Notes: a model not told the origin generated them from the sequence alone. DNA of 64,000 nucleotides from Roseateles aquatilis (GCF_002205645.1 NZ_NIOF01000003.1:310001-374000); one strand, 5' to 3'; shown: positions 25,980 to 34,555, counted from the stretch's first letter. Numbers and translations are program-made.

Positions 25980-26081
25980 GTCTCGGCGCGCAAGGACGCG
26001 TTGGGGCGGCAGGCTTGATCAGATTCGCTGAACGGTAGGTCCCGAAATGACAACTCTGGACAGCGGGCCCGAAAAATGCGC

Positions 26082-26112
26082 TGGACCTTCCCACGATGGG
26101 AAGCTGCAGAGT
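26082..26112 (+). promoter_or_regulatory. CueR-type (MerR-family) copper promoter upstream of copZ/copA
   Basis: -35 TGGACC and -10 CAGAGT separated by 19 bases, with a dyad ACCTTCCCA-N3-TGGGAAGCT in the spacer (26085-26105, one arm mismatch). The overlong spacer carrying a CCTTCC...GGAAG dyad is the hallmark of CueR-controlled promoters. No cueR gene is present in this window. Confidence 0.78.
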
Positions 26113-26155
26113 GTCACTTGCCGGAGTTGTTCCGGAGCGACCCGAGGAGCATCCC

Positions 26156-26416
26156 ATGCTTACGTTTGAAGTTCCCGACATGAGCTGCCGCAGTTGCGCC
26201 AGCAAGATCAGCAAGGCCGTCAAGGAGGTCGATCCGCAAGCTCGGGTCGAGGTGGACCTGACCGCCAAGCTGGTGCGGATTGACTCCGGCCAAGCGCAAG
26301 CGAGCGAGCTAAAAACAGCACTTGAGCAGGCGGGATACACGCCAAGCGAGCCGGCTGCCCCGCAAGGGGCGACCACGTCCAGCCCCGCAGGCTGCTGCGG
26401 TGGCTGCAGGCCCTAG
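26156..26416 (+). CDS. copZ: CopZ-like heavy-metal-associated domain protein
   Basis: An 86-residue HMA-domain protein: EVPDMSCRSCASKISKAV with the CxxC copper site, a ferredoxin-like fold, and an extra C-terminal CCGGC cluster. It is likely a cytosolic Cu(I) chaperone delivering to the downstream P-type ATPase. The frame is open upstream, but ATG 26156, after GAGGAG, gives the standard N-terminus. The CueR-type promoter lies just upstream. Confidence 0.85.
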   Translation: MLTFEVPDMSCRSCASKISKAVKEVDPQARVEVDLTAKLVRIDSGQAQASELKTALEQAGYTPSEPAAPQGATTSSPAGCCGGCRP

Positions 26417-26524
26417 CCGGCAAGTACCTCGGCCGCGCAGCGATGTGCTGACCCCAACTGGCATACCTTGAGTCCGCGGCGCAACCGGTCGACGCGGACT
26501 TTCCACCAACTCCGGAGGAGCGAA

Positions 26525-29008
26525 ATGAGCAAGCATCCCACCGATCACGAATTGAAGCCGGCGACGGTTCCCATGACTGGTGGAGGCGGCGCCGCTGTGG
26601 ACTTCTCCTGCCCGATGCATCCGGAGGTTCGTCAGAGCGACCCTGGACGGTGTCCGAAGTGCGGTATGCACCTGGTCGCGTCAGCCGGAGCCGTCCCAAC
26701 GCATCGAGCCGGCGCCGGCATTGGCGCACAGGTGCATGCTGGCAACGCTCAACAGACACAGCCCCACAACCACGAGGCCAGCGGCGCGGCGTCGTCGTTC
26801 GGGCCTGCTCCGCAGTCTGAACACCGGCACGTTCACCAGCACACTGCTCGCGTGGGCGCGCCCGATGCGCCTGACGTTCACCCGCCATCGACGTCGACGA
26901 TCTACACGTGCCCCATGCACCCCGAGATCCGCCAGGATCATCCCGGCAATTGTCCCAAATGCGGCATGTCGCTTGAGTCGCTGATTCCTGAAGCGGCGGA
27001 CGATGACAACCCGGAGCTGCGGGACTTCGCTCGTCGCTTCTGGTGGACGCTTCCGCTGACGGTCGTCGTCACGGCGCTGGCCATGGCGGGGCATCAGCTC
27101 GGCTGGCTCACGCCTGCGAAGCAGAGTTGGGTGGAGCTTGTGCTGTCGCTGCCCATCGTTCTGTGGGCAGGGTGGCCGTTCTTGGTAAGAGGCGCCGAGT
27201 CAGTGCGACAGCGCAGCCCCAACATGTGGACATTGATCGGGCTGGGCACAGGAGCGGCTTTCGTCTACAGCGTCGTGGCCACGGTCGCGCCGCAGGCATT
27301 CCCGACCAGCTTCATGGCGCACGGCCGCATCGGGGTGTACTTCGAGGCTGCCGCGGTCATCATTTCCTTGACACTGCTGGGGCAGATGCTGGAGTTGCGC
27401 GCTCGCTCGCAGACGTCCGCAGCCATCAAATCGCTGCTCGGCCTCGCACCGAAAATCGCCAGGCGTATCTCGGCGGACGGCGGCGAGGAGGATGTACCGT
27501 TGACCCATGTGCACGTCGGAGACCGACTTCGCATCCGCCCGGGCGAAAAGGTGCCTGTGGACGGCATCGTCGAGGAGGGGCAAAGCGCCATCGATGAATC
27601 CATGCTTACCGGCGAACCCGTTCCGGTCACCAAGCGCGTTGGTGACAAGGTCATCGGGGCCACGATCAACACGACTGGGGCGCTGATCATGAGGTCCGAA
27701 CGCGTGGGGTCGCAAACGATGCTTTCGCAGATCGTGCAAATGGTTGCTCAGGCTCAGCGCTCCAGAGCACCCATGCAACGCATGGCGGACCAGGTGGCGG
27801 GCTGGTTTGTCCTGGCCGTCATCGGCGTCGCGCTGCTGTCGCTCTTTGGCTGGGGGGTTTTCGGCGGAGAGCAAGGCTGGCAGTACGGGTTGATCAACGC
27901 AGTGAGCGTGCTGATCATTGCATGCCCCTGCGCGCTGGGCTTGGCTACGCCGATGTCGATCATGGTGGCCACGGGTAAGGCGGCAACGCAAGGCATCTTG
28001 TTCCGTGACGCGTCGGCCATCGAGCACCTACGACGCGTCGACACCATGGTCGTGGACAAGACAGGTACGCTGACCGAGGGCAGACCGGCCTTTGAGCAAG
28101 TGGTCGCCGCGCCAGGGCAGTCCCAAACAGAAGTCTTGCGTCTGGCGGCCAGCCTTGATCAGGCCAGCGAGCATCCGTTGGCACAGGCAATCGTGCAGGC
28201 CGCCAAAGTCCAGAACCTTGTGCTCGTGGCTGCGACGAACTTCGAGTCCTCCACGGGCATCGGTGTACGCGGCCAGGTCAAAGGCAAGAGCCTCTCCCTG
28301 GGAAATACTGCGTTGATGCAGCTGGACGGCGTGAATGTTGCACCCCTTGGTTCCTCAGCTGAAGAGCTTCGTGCTCGGGGCAGCAGCGTGATGTACCTCG
28401 CGAGCAATCAGGTGCTGCTGGGGCTGCTGGCGGTTTCCGATCCGATCAAGCAAAGCACCCCCGAGGCGTTGCGCGCGCTTCAGGCGGCAGGCATGCGGGT
28501 TGTGATGGCCACTGGGGACGGACTGACAACGGCCCAGGCGGTAGCGCGTCACCTCGGTATTGACGAAGTGCACGGTGAGGTGCAGCCCGCGGACAAGCTT
28601 GCGCTCGTTGAGCGCCTGCAGGGCGAAGGGCGCGTCGTGGGCATGGCGGGAGACGGTATCAACGACGCTCCGGCACTTGCCAAGGCGGATGTGGGCGTGG
28701 CCATGGGCACTGGCACGGATGTGGCGATGAACAGCGCCCAGTTGACGCTCGTCAAGGGGGACCTGCGCGGCATCGCCCGTGCGAAGGCGATCTCCGACGC
28801 CACCGTTGCCAACATGCGGCAGAACCTGGGCTTTGCTTTCTTCTACAACGCACTGGGCGTGCCGCTGGCTGCCGGCGTTCTCTACCCCTTCACCGGCTGG
28901 CTCCTATCGCCCATGATCGCGGCGCTCGCCATGAGCCTATCCTCGGCCAGCGTGGTGTTCAACGCGCTAAGGCTGCGTCGGTCCTCGTCCGAAGAGACTG
29001 GCGACTGA
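26525..29008 (+). CDS. copA: Cu(I)-exporting P1B-type ATPase
   Basis: An 827-residue P1B ATPase. Instead of HMA domains, the N-terminus has two CPMHPE-x-R...CPKCGM modules (near residues 30 and 140) separated by a His-rich linker. The core has eight helices with the ion-binding CPC ([11 protein letters not shown], about 467), the phosphorylation site DKTGTLTEG (about 510), the SEHPLAQAI nucleotide block and [12 protein letters not shown]. The final helices carry [13 protein letters not shown] and [15 protein letters not shown], the copper-specific signatures. It pumps Cu(I) out of the cytoplasm. GGAGGAG precedes the ATG. Confidence 0.92.
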   Translation: MSKHPTDHELKPATVPMTGGGGAAVDFSCPMHPEVRQSDPGRCPKCGMHLVASAGAVPTHRAGAGIGAQVHAGNAQQTQPHNHEASGAASSFGPAPQSEHRHVHQHTARVGAPDAPDVHPPSTSTIYTCPMHPEIRQDHPGNCPKCGMSLESLIPEAADDDNPELRDFARRFWWTLPLTVVVTALAMAGHQLGWLTPAKQSWVELVLSLPIVLWAGWPFLVRGAESVRQRSPNMWTLIGLGTGAAFVYSVVATVAPQAFPTSFMAHGRIGVYFEAAAVIISLTLLGQMLELRARSQTSAAIKSLLGLAPKIARRISADGGEEDVPLTHVHVGDRLRIRPGEKVPVDGIVEEGQSAIDESMLTGEPVPVTKRVGDKVIGATINTTGALIMRSERVGSQTMLSQIVQMVAQAQRSRAPMQRMADQVAGWFVLAVIGVALLSLFGWGVFGGEQGWQYGLINAVSVLIIACPCALGLATPMSIMVATGKAATQGILFRDASAIEHLRRVDTMVVDKTGTLTEGRPAFEQVVAAPGQSQTEVLRLAASLDQASEHPLAQAIVQAAKVQNLVLVAATNFESSTGIGVRGQVKGKSLSLGNTALMQLDGVNVAPLGSSAEELRARGSSVMYLASNQVLLGLLAVSDPIKQSTPEALRALQAAGMRVVMATGDGLTTAQAVARHLGIDEVHGEVQPADKLALVERLQGEGRVVGMAGDGINDAPALAKADVGVAMGTGTDVAMNSAQLTLVKGDLRGIARAKAISDATVANMRQNLGFAFFYNALGVPLAAGVLYPFTGWLLSPMIAALAMSLSSASVVFNALRLRRSSSEETGD

Positions 29009-29033
29009 CCTTGCCGGCCAGACCAAATAGATT

Positions 29034-29062
29034 GGCGCCCACCGGTCTTCCCGACGGGCGCC
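29034..29062 (-). terminator. Possible bidirectional terminator between copA and the DUF4148 gene
   Basis: Perfect 7-bp arms GGCGCCC/GGGCGCC with a 15-base loop, between two convergent genes. The T-content after the stem is weak on both strands, so it may be only partly effective. Confidence 0.4.
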
Positions 29063-29069
29063 TCGTCAT

Positions 29070-29690
29070 TCAGTATCCGCGATTGGTGTTCATGCGCCGC
29101 AGGCTGCCGTCCTGACGTGCGAGGCGCAGCTCTTCGAGCACCTCGGCCCGAGTGCGGCCACCTGCGGCAGGCGCTTCGAACTTCAGCGCACTGCTTTGCT
29201 CACCGGTCGCCGAGGTCTTCATGTCCTTGCTCGGCGCCAAGCGACGCGCCGGCGCAGGCTCGAACTCGGGTGCATAACCTGCCTCGCTATTGATCTTGTC
29301 CAGCGTGCCGTCCTCTCGTGCGCGCTTGAGTTCCTCGATCACCTCAGCGCGTGTGCGCCCGCCGCCGGCGGCCGGTGCATCGAACTCCAGGCGAGCGGAC
29401 TGGCCGCCCACGACCGAGCTGGGGGCCTTTGCGCGCGAGGAGCCAGAGTCGGCTTCAAACTCGGGGGCGTACCCAGCTTCGCTGTTGATCTTGGCCAGCG
29501 AGCCGTCGGCACGGGCCTGCGCCAGCTCGGCAAGGACCTGTGCACGTGTCTTCGCGGAAGGCATGACATGGTAGGCGCCTCCCGACTCACTATTGCCTTG
29601 CGTGAAACCGTTGTCGGCAAAAGCGGGTGCGGCGGCTACGGTGAGCGCAGCGGCGGCGGCCAAGGCGAAGGGCGTGAGGGTGCGGAACAT
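29070..29690 (-). CDS. DUF4148 protein with three tandem repeats
   Basis: A 206-residue exported protein. After a signal peptide ending APAFAD come three copies of the DUF4148 unit: (K/G)TRAxVxxEL, then (A/R)xARxDGxLxKINSEAGYAPEF, near residues 47, 110 and 180. DUF4148 proteins are mostly a Burkholderiales family and usually have one unit; function is unknown. It faces the copA gene and is divergent from the DUF305 gene, with a CopR-box-like site between. Confidence 0.85.
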   Translation of the reverse strand: MFRTLTPFALAAAAALTVAAAPAFADNGFTQGNSESGGAYHVMPSAKTRAQVLAELAQARADGSLAKINSEAGYAPEFEADSGSSRAKAPSSVVGGQSARLEFDAPAAGGGRTRAEVIEELKRAREDGTLDKINSEAGYAPEFEPAPARRLAPSKDMKTSATGEQSSALKFEAPAAGGRTRAEVLEELRLARQDGSLRRMNTNRGY

Positions 29691-29809
29691 GGTGAACTCC
29701 TTGTGGTTTGCATCGCGAGCAACCGGGTGGTCATCGCAGACTTGGCGTCGAACTCGAGCGCCATGGAGATCACTTTAGAAAGTTGGGGGCCACAAGGACC
29801 TGTCGCCGC

Positions 29810-29826
29810 CATTACGAAGCTGTCAT
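29810..29826 (-). promoter_or_regulatory. CopR-box-like sequence between DUF4148 and DUF305 genes
   Basis: Plus strand CATTAC-N5-TGTCAT, i.e. ATGACA-N5-GTAAT on the minus strand, one base from the CTGACA-N5-GTAAT box. It lies about 120 bases upstream of the DUF4148 start and 100 upstream of the DUF305 start. Confidence 0.5.
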
Positions 29827-29928
29827 GAAGCGCCGAACCGCGATGTTGGGAGTGCGCCTTGCCAGATCAAAAGAGCCACGTCACCTGGTGAGGTGGTTGG
29901 TCCTTCAACTTCTTCGCAGGAGCATTTC

Positions 29929-30273
29929 ATGAGAACTGAAACTTCCCGAGCTCTACAGCTGATCCTGATTGCAGTCGTGAGCGTGTGCTCCGTCGGCGGC
30001 GCGCTTGCGCAGGCTGCCAACTCTCCCTCCGACAAGCTCAAGAGCTCGATGGAGTCGGGAATGAGGTCGATGCAGGGCATGAAGCTCAGCGGCGACACGG
30101 ACAAGGATTTCGCCATGATGATGAAGATGCATCATCAGCAAGCGATCGAGATGGCCAAGGTCGAGATGCAGAGCGGCAAGTCTGCGCAACTCAAGGCAAT
30201 GGCGCAAAAGATGCTCGACGATCAGTCCAAGGAGATCGGGGAACTCGACGCGTGGCTGCAGCAGCACAAGTGA
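29929..30273 (+). CDS. DUF305 exported protein (CopM-like)
   Basis: A 114-residue exported helical protein. Signal peptide ends near GGALAQA; the mature part has the DUF305 hallmark MMMKMHHQQAIEMAKVEM, then KMLDDQSKEIGELDAWL. DUF305 members such as CopM bind copper through His and Met in the periplasm. GCAGGAG precedes the ATG. It fits the copper cluster and is the rightmost copper gene here. Confidence 0.85.
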   Translation: MRTETSRALQLILIAVVSVCSVGGALAQAANSPSDKLKSSMESGMRSMQGMKLSGDTDKDFAMMMKMHHQQAIEMAKVEMQSGKSAQLKAMAQKMLDDQSKEIGELDAWLQQHK

Positions 30274-30332
30274 CTTCAAGGGCTGGATTGACTCCGATCG
30301 CCGACCACTCGCGATCCAACGCCCGAACTCGG

Positions 30333-30812
30333 CTATGACATCGGGGCGGCCGTGCCCCGAAGCCAGGCCCGCAGTCGCCGCCGGGTCTGGCTACAGGAGA
30401 TGCCCAGCTGAGGATCGCAGGGAAGGATCACCGCTCCGCAATTGCGCACCTCGTCAGGCTCATCGTCGAGCACGAGTGCGTCTACGATCCGCGGCTGCGC
30501 GTGCAAGAACTGAGCGATGGCCGCGGCCTTTGCGCCGCGTGGAACCGCACCAGCAAATCGTGAAGCCAGTGGTCCGAGGAAGTCCCTCAGATAGTCATCG
30601 GCGAACTGTTCGCGCCAACTGGAATGAACGCATACCCCCACATCCGTAAACGCTGCGAGCTCATCAGCCAGGATGGTCACCCACTCGAACGGAAGCATAC
30701 GGCCGTTGGAGCCTCGCGCAGAGTGCAGGACCCCGTCAAAGTCTGTGAACACGATTCGATGGAAACCGACTGGGCGCGCGCCGGCGATCACGCTTTGATG
30801 CGAAGGGCGCAC
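30333..30812 (-). CDS. HAD-like domain protein
   Basis: A 159-residue protein with HAD-like motifs: FTDFDGVLHS (motif I, two Asp), VHSSWRE (motif II Ser), and ALVLDDEPDE (motif IV). Small HAD proteins of this kind are phosphatase-like, but substrates are unknown. The GTG at 30812 lies two bases after the stop of the upstream small gene, suggesting coupling. It ends a leftward set of three small genes from 31659. Confidence 0.75.
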   Translation of the reverse strand: MRPSHQSVIAGARPVGFHRIVFTDFDGVLHSARGSNGRMLPFEWVTILADELAAFTDVGVCVHSSWREQFADDYLRDFLGPLASRFAGAVPRGAKAAAIAQFLHAQPRIVDALVLDDEPDEVRNCGAVILPCDPQLGISCSQTRRRLRAWLRGTAAPMS

Positions 30813-30814
30813 GA

Positions 30815-31066
30815 TTAGCAGCGCGGCGCCGAGGCTGTACCTAACGCCGGAGCCTCCACGATGGAGCCGTCGTTGAGCCAGAACTGGATGGCCCAGTTGA
30901 CGGTGTCGGACCTGCGCCGTTCGCCGTCGATGATCCAGTGGATGGAGTGGTCGTTGAACATCAGGTGCCCCTGACCGGGCTCGATCAGTTCGTCGTACTG
31001 CTCGCGGCCTGTGAAGAAGTTCAGCATGATCCCTTTACGGATCTCGAAAAAGCGCTCTGTGCTCAT
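30815..31066 (-). CDS. Hypothetical protein
   Basis: An 83-residue protein, MSTERFFEIRKGIML at the start and HWIIDGERRRSDTVNWAIQF in the middle. It looks soluble and mixed alpha/beta. No family is recognised. The start is the first ATG with protein-like sequence; the frame upstream is antisense shadow. It is close behind the 31132-31659 gene and two bases from the HAD-like gene, so the three may form an operon. Confidence 0.55.
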   Translation of the reverse strand: MSTERFFEIRKGIMLNFFTGREQYDELIEPGQGHLMFNDHSIHWIIDGERRRSDTVNWAIQFWLNDGSIVEAPALGTASAPRC

Positions 31067-31131
31067 CTGGTCTGGAGTTGATGGTGGTTCAAGCGGCGGC
31101 GATGGATTTCCATCCTTGCGCGCGCTGTCGT

Positions 31132-31659
31132 TTACTCCGCCCGTGCCACGCGGCGCCGGCCACGCCCCGTCACGGAGACGCGGGGGCGCAACCGGGGAGC
31201 TCGCGTGTTGAGCCGCAGCAGCAGCTCGGCCTCCCGATCGGGTGGTGGCGTCTGCATGGGCACGGCCACGTCCAGCGTCTTCCCCGCCACATCTCGCAAG
31301 GTCACCACCTTGCCCGACTCGTCGCTGCGGAGCCAAACTTCGTTGATTTCCCGCGAGCACCACTGGCCGGTCGGAGACGCCCAGGCCGGGATCATCGCCA
31401 CGAGACCGCGTACACTCGCGGCATTGACGGCCTTGATCGCGTCGGCCAAGTCCGTGTCCCACGCTATGCACAAGGTATGGGTCGGCTTCCATCCAAGATC
31501 GCCTGGATCTGGCCGCTCCACCGTGAGAAGAAACCAGGGTGAGTGCAGCGTCATCTCGACGACCCGCCAGTGTTTGCCTCCGGGCACGTTGAGGCCTTCG
31601 GGCATGGGGAACTCGTACTGCGGGAGCGAGAGAAACATCGGTCTGTTGCCAGGGACCAT
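31132..31659 (-). CDS. Hypothetical protein
   Basis: A 175-residue protein with Trp-rich blocks: GGKHWRVVEMTLHSPWFLL, LGWKPTHTLCIAWDTDLADA and TGQWCSREINEVWLRS. The tail is very basic. ATG 31659 has GGAG four bases upstream; a later ATG at 31638 also fits. No family is recognised. It is divergent from the XRE regulator at 31773 across 113 bases, and could be controlled by it. Confidence 0.55.
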   Translation of the reverse strand: MVPGNRPMFLSLPQYEFPMPEGLNVPGGKHWRVVEMTLHSPWFLLTVERPDPGDLGWKPTHTLCIAWDTDLADAIKAVNAASVRGLVAMIPAWASPTGQWCSREINEVWLRSDESGKVVTLRDVAGKTLDVAVPMQTPPPDREAELLLRLNTRAPRLRPRVSVTGRGRRRVARAE

Positions 31660-31772
31660 ACGGCTCCGGCGGTGGGATGGTTGACATGGCGCCGATTGTT
31701 CGGCCAGCACGTCCATAACCAAATTTTTGATACGGCGCGGGGTCGGATACGGTGCGAGGCTGAGAGCTCTCC

Positions 31773-32129
31773 ATGGTCAAAACTCTGCACAGCCGTCACA
31801 ACGAGATCCTTCTGGACAAGCTCCGCAAGCTACGGGAAGCCCGCGGCCTGCGGCAGGCCGACCTTGCGCTGCTGATCGGTCGCAGCCAAGGTGCGGTCAG
31901 CTACGTCGAAAGCGGCCAGACCCGTCTGGACATCATCGGCTTGCGCGACTGGCTGGAGGCGCTGGACTACGGCTTCTTGCGCTTCTTGAAGGAGCTCGAC
32001 GCCGAATTGAGACGGCTCGACGCGCTACGTATGCGGCCCAAGGCGGGCAAAGGGAGCAGGCGGGCATCGCGGTCGGCACACGCTCGGCTCAGCGATTTGC
32101 TGCAGCGCCCCCCCATGAGCGAAGACTAG
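31773..32129 (+). CDS. XRE-family HTH regulator (1)
   Basis: A 118-residue DNA-binding protein. The Cro/CI helix-turn-helix spans about residues 17-50 (LREARGLRQADLALLIGRSQ, then GAVSYVESG). A second block, LDIIGLRDWLEALDYGFLRF followed by LKEL, is shared with the antisense-nested regulator at 32496-32762. The basic tail may be disordered. Such proteins commonly autoregulate and control a divergent gene. Confidence 0.78.
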   Translation: MVKTLHSRHNEILLDKLRKLREARGLRQADLALLIGRSQGAVSYVESGQTRLDIIGLRDWLEALDYGFLRFLKELDAELRRLDALRMRPKAGKGSRRASRSAHARLSDLLQRPPMSED

Positions 32130-32186
32130 TCCACGAATGGGCGATGCAGCGTATCAGCCACCGCCGTGGCGGTGGGGGCAGCTCCG

Positions 32187-32882
32187 TTGACGACGCCAGA
32201 AGAGCGGCGTCGCAATCTCGGGTGGGGACGAGAGGCGCTGGAGGAGCTGTCACTGGACCCGGATCTCCCCGCGGATTGGCGCAATGCGGCGGCTGCAGCG
32301 CTTGCCGACTACCCGACGCAGGAATTCATGCGGCAGTTCGATGCCGCTGATCCTGACGCGCTTGACGACTACGCCAGCGCGCTCCTGAAGGCACGCTTGC
32401 TGTTTCATCGGGTGCAAGCCGGCAGCGGATGCTCGGCGCAGCGCCGGTACATGCTTGCGGTCGTGCTTCGGCACTTCCCGTGGGGCGACAACGCCCTACA
32501 AGAGACTGGGAAACTGGTGGCGCTGGATTCGTTCGTCCAGGCGCTTGACGAATGCCTCAAGCGTCGTGCCGCACGCGTGTGTCCACAGGGCCAGCTCGAA
32601 GACGTCGACGCGCCGTCGCCCAGATTCGCAGCGGCTGACGATGTCCTGGCCAATCTGCAGGCGCTCCGCCAGCTCCATCTGGCTCAGGCCAGCATCGGCC
32701 CTGAGGACGTTCAACTCCTCAAGGAACAACTTGTACTTCTCACTGTGGAGCGGGCTTCTCATCCTGACCTGGCTGCAAATGCAACCGGGCAGGATCAGAG
32801 GGAAGAAGAATTATGGGAAAACGCCATAATCAATATCGAAGTACCGCATCTTCGGAATCGGTTGGCGAGCACCATGACATGA
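32187..32882 (+). CDS. BPSL0761-like protein with extended C-terminus
   Basis: About 231 residues from TTG 32187 (GTG 32166 is also possible). The N-terminus, LTTPEERRRNLGWGREALEE then DLPADWRNAAAAALADYP, fits the BPSL0761-like family, small Burkholderiales proteins of unknown function; RRYMLAVVLRHFPWGD is a second possible family-like block. From about residue 110 onward the frame is the exact antisense of an XRE regulator gene, so the real protein may have lost its own stop and be extended by shadow sequence. Confidence 0.45.
   Translation: MTTPEERRRNLGWGREALEELSLDPDLPADWRNAAAAALADYPTQEFMRQFDAADPDALDDYASALLKARLLFHRVQAGSGCSAQRRYMLAVVLRHFPWGDNALQETGKLVALDSFVQALDECLKRRAARVCPQGQLEDVDAPSPRFAAADDVLANLQALRQLHLAQASIGPEDVQLLKEQLVLLTVERASHPDLAANATGQDQREEELWENAIINIEVPHLRNRLASTMT
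32496..32762 (-). CDS. XRE-family HTH regulator (2), antisense within another ORF
   Basis: An 88-residue Cro/CI-type regulator: HTH at LRADAGLSQMELAERLQIGQ then DIVSRCESG, followed by VDVFELALWTHACGTTLEAF, then VKRLDERI. The same architecture as the 31773-32129 protein makes it a real gene. The ATG at 32762 has only a weak ribosome binding site. It lies entirely opposite the 3' half of the BPSL0761-like frame. Confidence 0.7.
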   Translation of the reverse strand: MRSPLHSEKYKLFLEELNVLRADAGLSQMELAERLQIGQDIVSRCESGRRRVDVFELALWTHACGTTLEAFVKRLDERIQRHQFPSLL

Positions 32883-33077
32883 GCCACATTGCTGCTCTAA
32901 CTGCTCAAGGCGCCTCGCTCCTGTTTGTGGCGAGACATGCACGGCCCTGATCGGTAGCGCTCGGACTCCATAATGCGAGGGCTCGCGGGCGCAGACGCGC
33001 GCAAAGCGATGGCGCGCACCGGTCGAGCCGCCCAAGACAGCTCGAAGCACGATGGCACTTCATATGAGGCTGTGAGG

Positions 33078-33305
33078 ATGGGTGAACCGTACTGGGCCGA
33101 TGTCGAGGTCGAATGCGTCGGCCAGGACCTGTATCGAGCAGTCCTGGTCCTCGGACTGGGTGTTCGCGAGGGCGGGGACGAGGATATCGTTCGCGTCCCT
33201 CTACTCGGGGAGCATCCCACGGCAGAAGAGGCGCGCCTAGGCGCGCGCGGCTATTTCCGCCATGGCGCAAAGCCCCAGGTAGCACGCAATTCCGACAGGA
33301 GTTGA
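33078..33305 (+). CDS. Small conserved protein, paralogue of the gene at 8082-8276
   Basis: A 75-residue acidic protein sharing with the 8082-8276 protein the pattern DVEVEC, then YRAVLVLG, IVRVPLLGEH and an Ala/Glu-rich helix. ATG 33078 is chosen; an upstream extension would be Arg/Ala-rich shadow. It ends 14 bases before the HNH-like gene, so the pair may be co-transcribed. No known family. Confidence 0.58.
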   Translation: MGEPYWADVEVECVGQDLYRAVLVLGLGVREGGDEDIVRVPLLGEHPTAEEARLGARGYFRHGAKPQVARNSDRS

Positions 33306-33319
33306 GAAGCGGTCATGTC

Positions 33320-34555
33320 GTGAGTCAAGCGTGCATCTACTGCGGGCAGGTCGGTCCCTTCAACGTCGAGCATGCAATCCCCGCCGGCCTTGGCGCGGGC
33401 GACGCATTTGTCCTGGAAGACCTGGTGTGCAGGACCTGCAACGACTTCTTCTCGCGGGAGTTGGAGGTGCGAGTGCTGCGACGCGGCGAGATCGGCCTGG
33501 GTCGCCTGGCACTTCAGCCGCAAGGTCGGTCGCGCGGGGGCAAGACCCGAGCTCCAACCTTCGAATCGTCGTCGGCCAAACTGCTGACAGAAGATGGCCG
33601 AGCACTGGAGATCAAACTGGGGTTCGGTCTATCGCCTCAGATCCTGCCTCAGCTTACCCTCGATGGTGACCAGCTCGAAGGCAACGGCAGCGATCGCCGG
33701 AAGGTCGGTGCATTCCTGCAGCGTCTGGGGCGGGTGTTGGGCGATCGCGTCGAGCTGGTCGTCAAGGATGCCGATTCTGAAAAGTCGCTCACCTTCGCCC
33801 AGCTTGCCTGGTCCGTGGACACGTATGCGGCGTCGAGCGGGAGCACGACAGGCAAGCCTGGCAAAGACACCATCTGGATGGAACTGCCACAGGCGGAGAC
33901 CGGTGGCCGGGCGCGGATGCTTGAGCGCGACAACGGCTCTCTGGTCATCCAAGTCAACGGGCGAGATGTGGGCGCAGCCGCGACCCTTGCGACGCTGATC
34001 CGCCGCAATCTGTCCGCGCTCACCAAGTCACTGTCGACCTTGGTGCGCGAGACCGACATCCCGCAGCCTCAGATTCGTGTATCGGGGCATTCGCCCACGG
34101 ACGATGACCTGGCTCGGTTCATCGCCAAGATCGGCTTCAACCTGCTGGCGTTGGAGCAAGGGCGCGCATTTTGCTGCGACCCAAGGTTCGATGCATTGCG
34201 GTCGTCCATCCGAACCGGTAATCCCGAACTGCGTATGTCACCGTGGACGGAGGCCGAGGGGCTTTTGCCCAGGCTCCATCACCTCTTCGCGGGCAAGCAT
34301 TGGATGATGCTGTCCCCCATGCCGAATCCGGCAACCGGCGCAAGGGGACTGGTCTTTTGCTGCAGCCTCTATGGCGGCGCTGCCAGTATCGTCCTGCTCA
34401 CCGAAGATCTGCCTGCCCAGCACTTTGACTTCCATGTGTTCTACGTGGTCGACTACAAGCGCCAAAGCGTCGCTCGCCACACCTTGTTCGACGTCGTGCA
34501 GATGATGCAGCAGTCGCCATCGATCAACGTAGCGCCTGACGTCGACCCCCGGTAG
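33320..34555 (+). CDS. HNH-endonuclease-like zinc protein, 411 residues
   Basis: From GTG 33320 the N-terminus reads ACIYCGQVGPFNVEHAIP, then CRTCNDFFSRELE: two CxxC pairs around a VEH, as in HNH_5-type nucleases with a structural zinc. The remaining 340 residues are unfamiliar, with hydrophobic HDFHVFYVV-like strands late in the protein. An HNH domain fused to a large unknown domain could be a restriction, recombination or toxin enzyme; none can be claimed. No signal peptide. The gene stands between small unknown genes and the recombinase. Confidence 0.65.
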   Translation: MSQACIYCGQVGPFNVEHAIPAGLGAGDAFVLEDLVCRTCNDFFSRELEVRVLRRGEIGLGRLALQPQGRSRGGKTRAPTFESSSAKLLTEDGRALEIKLGFGLSPQILPQLTLDGDQLEGNGSDRRKVGAFLQRLGRVLGDRVELVVKDADSEKSLTFAQLAWSVDTYAASSGSTTGKPGKDTIWMELPQAETGGRARMLERDNGSLVIQVNGRDVGAAATLATLIRRNLSALTKSLSTLVRETDIPQPQIRVSGHSPTDDDLARFIAKIGFNLLALEQGRAFCCDPRFDALRSSIRTGNPELRMSPWTEAEGLLPRLHHLFAGKHWMMLSPMPNPATGARGLVFCCSLYGGAASIVLLTEDLPAQHFDFHVFYVVDYKRQSVARHTLFDVVQMMQQSPSINVAPDVDPR

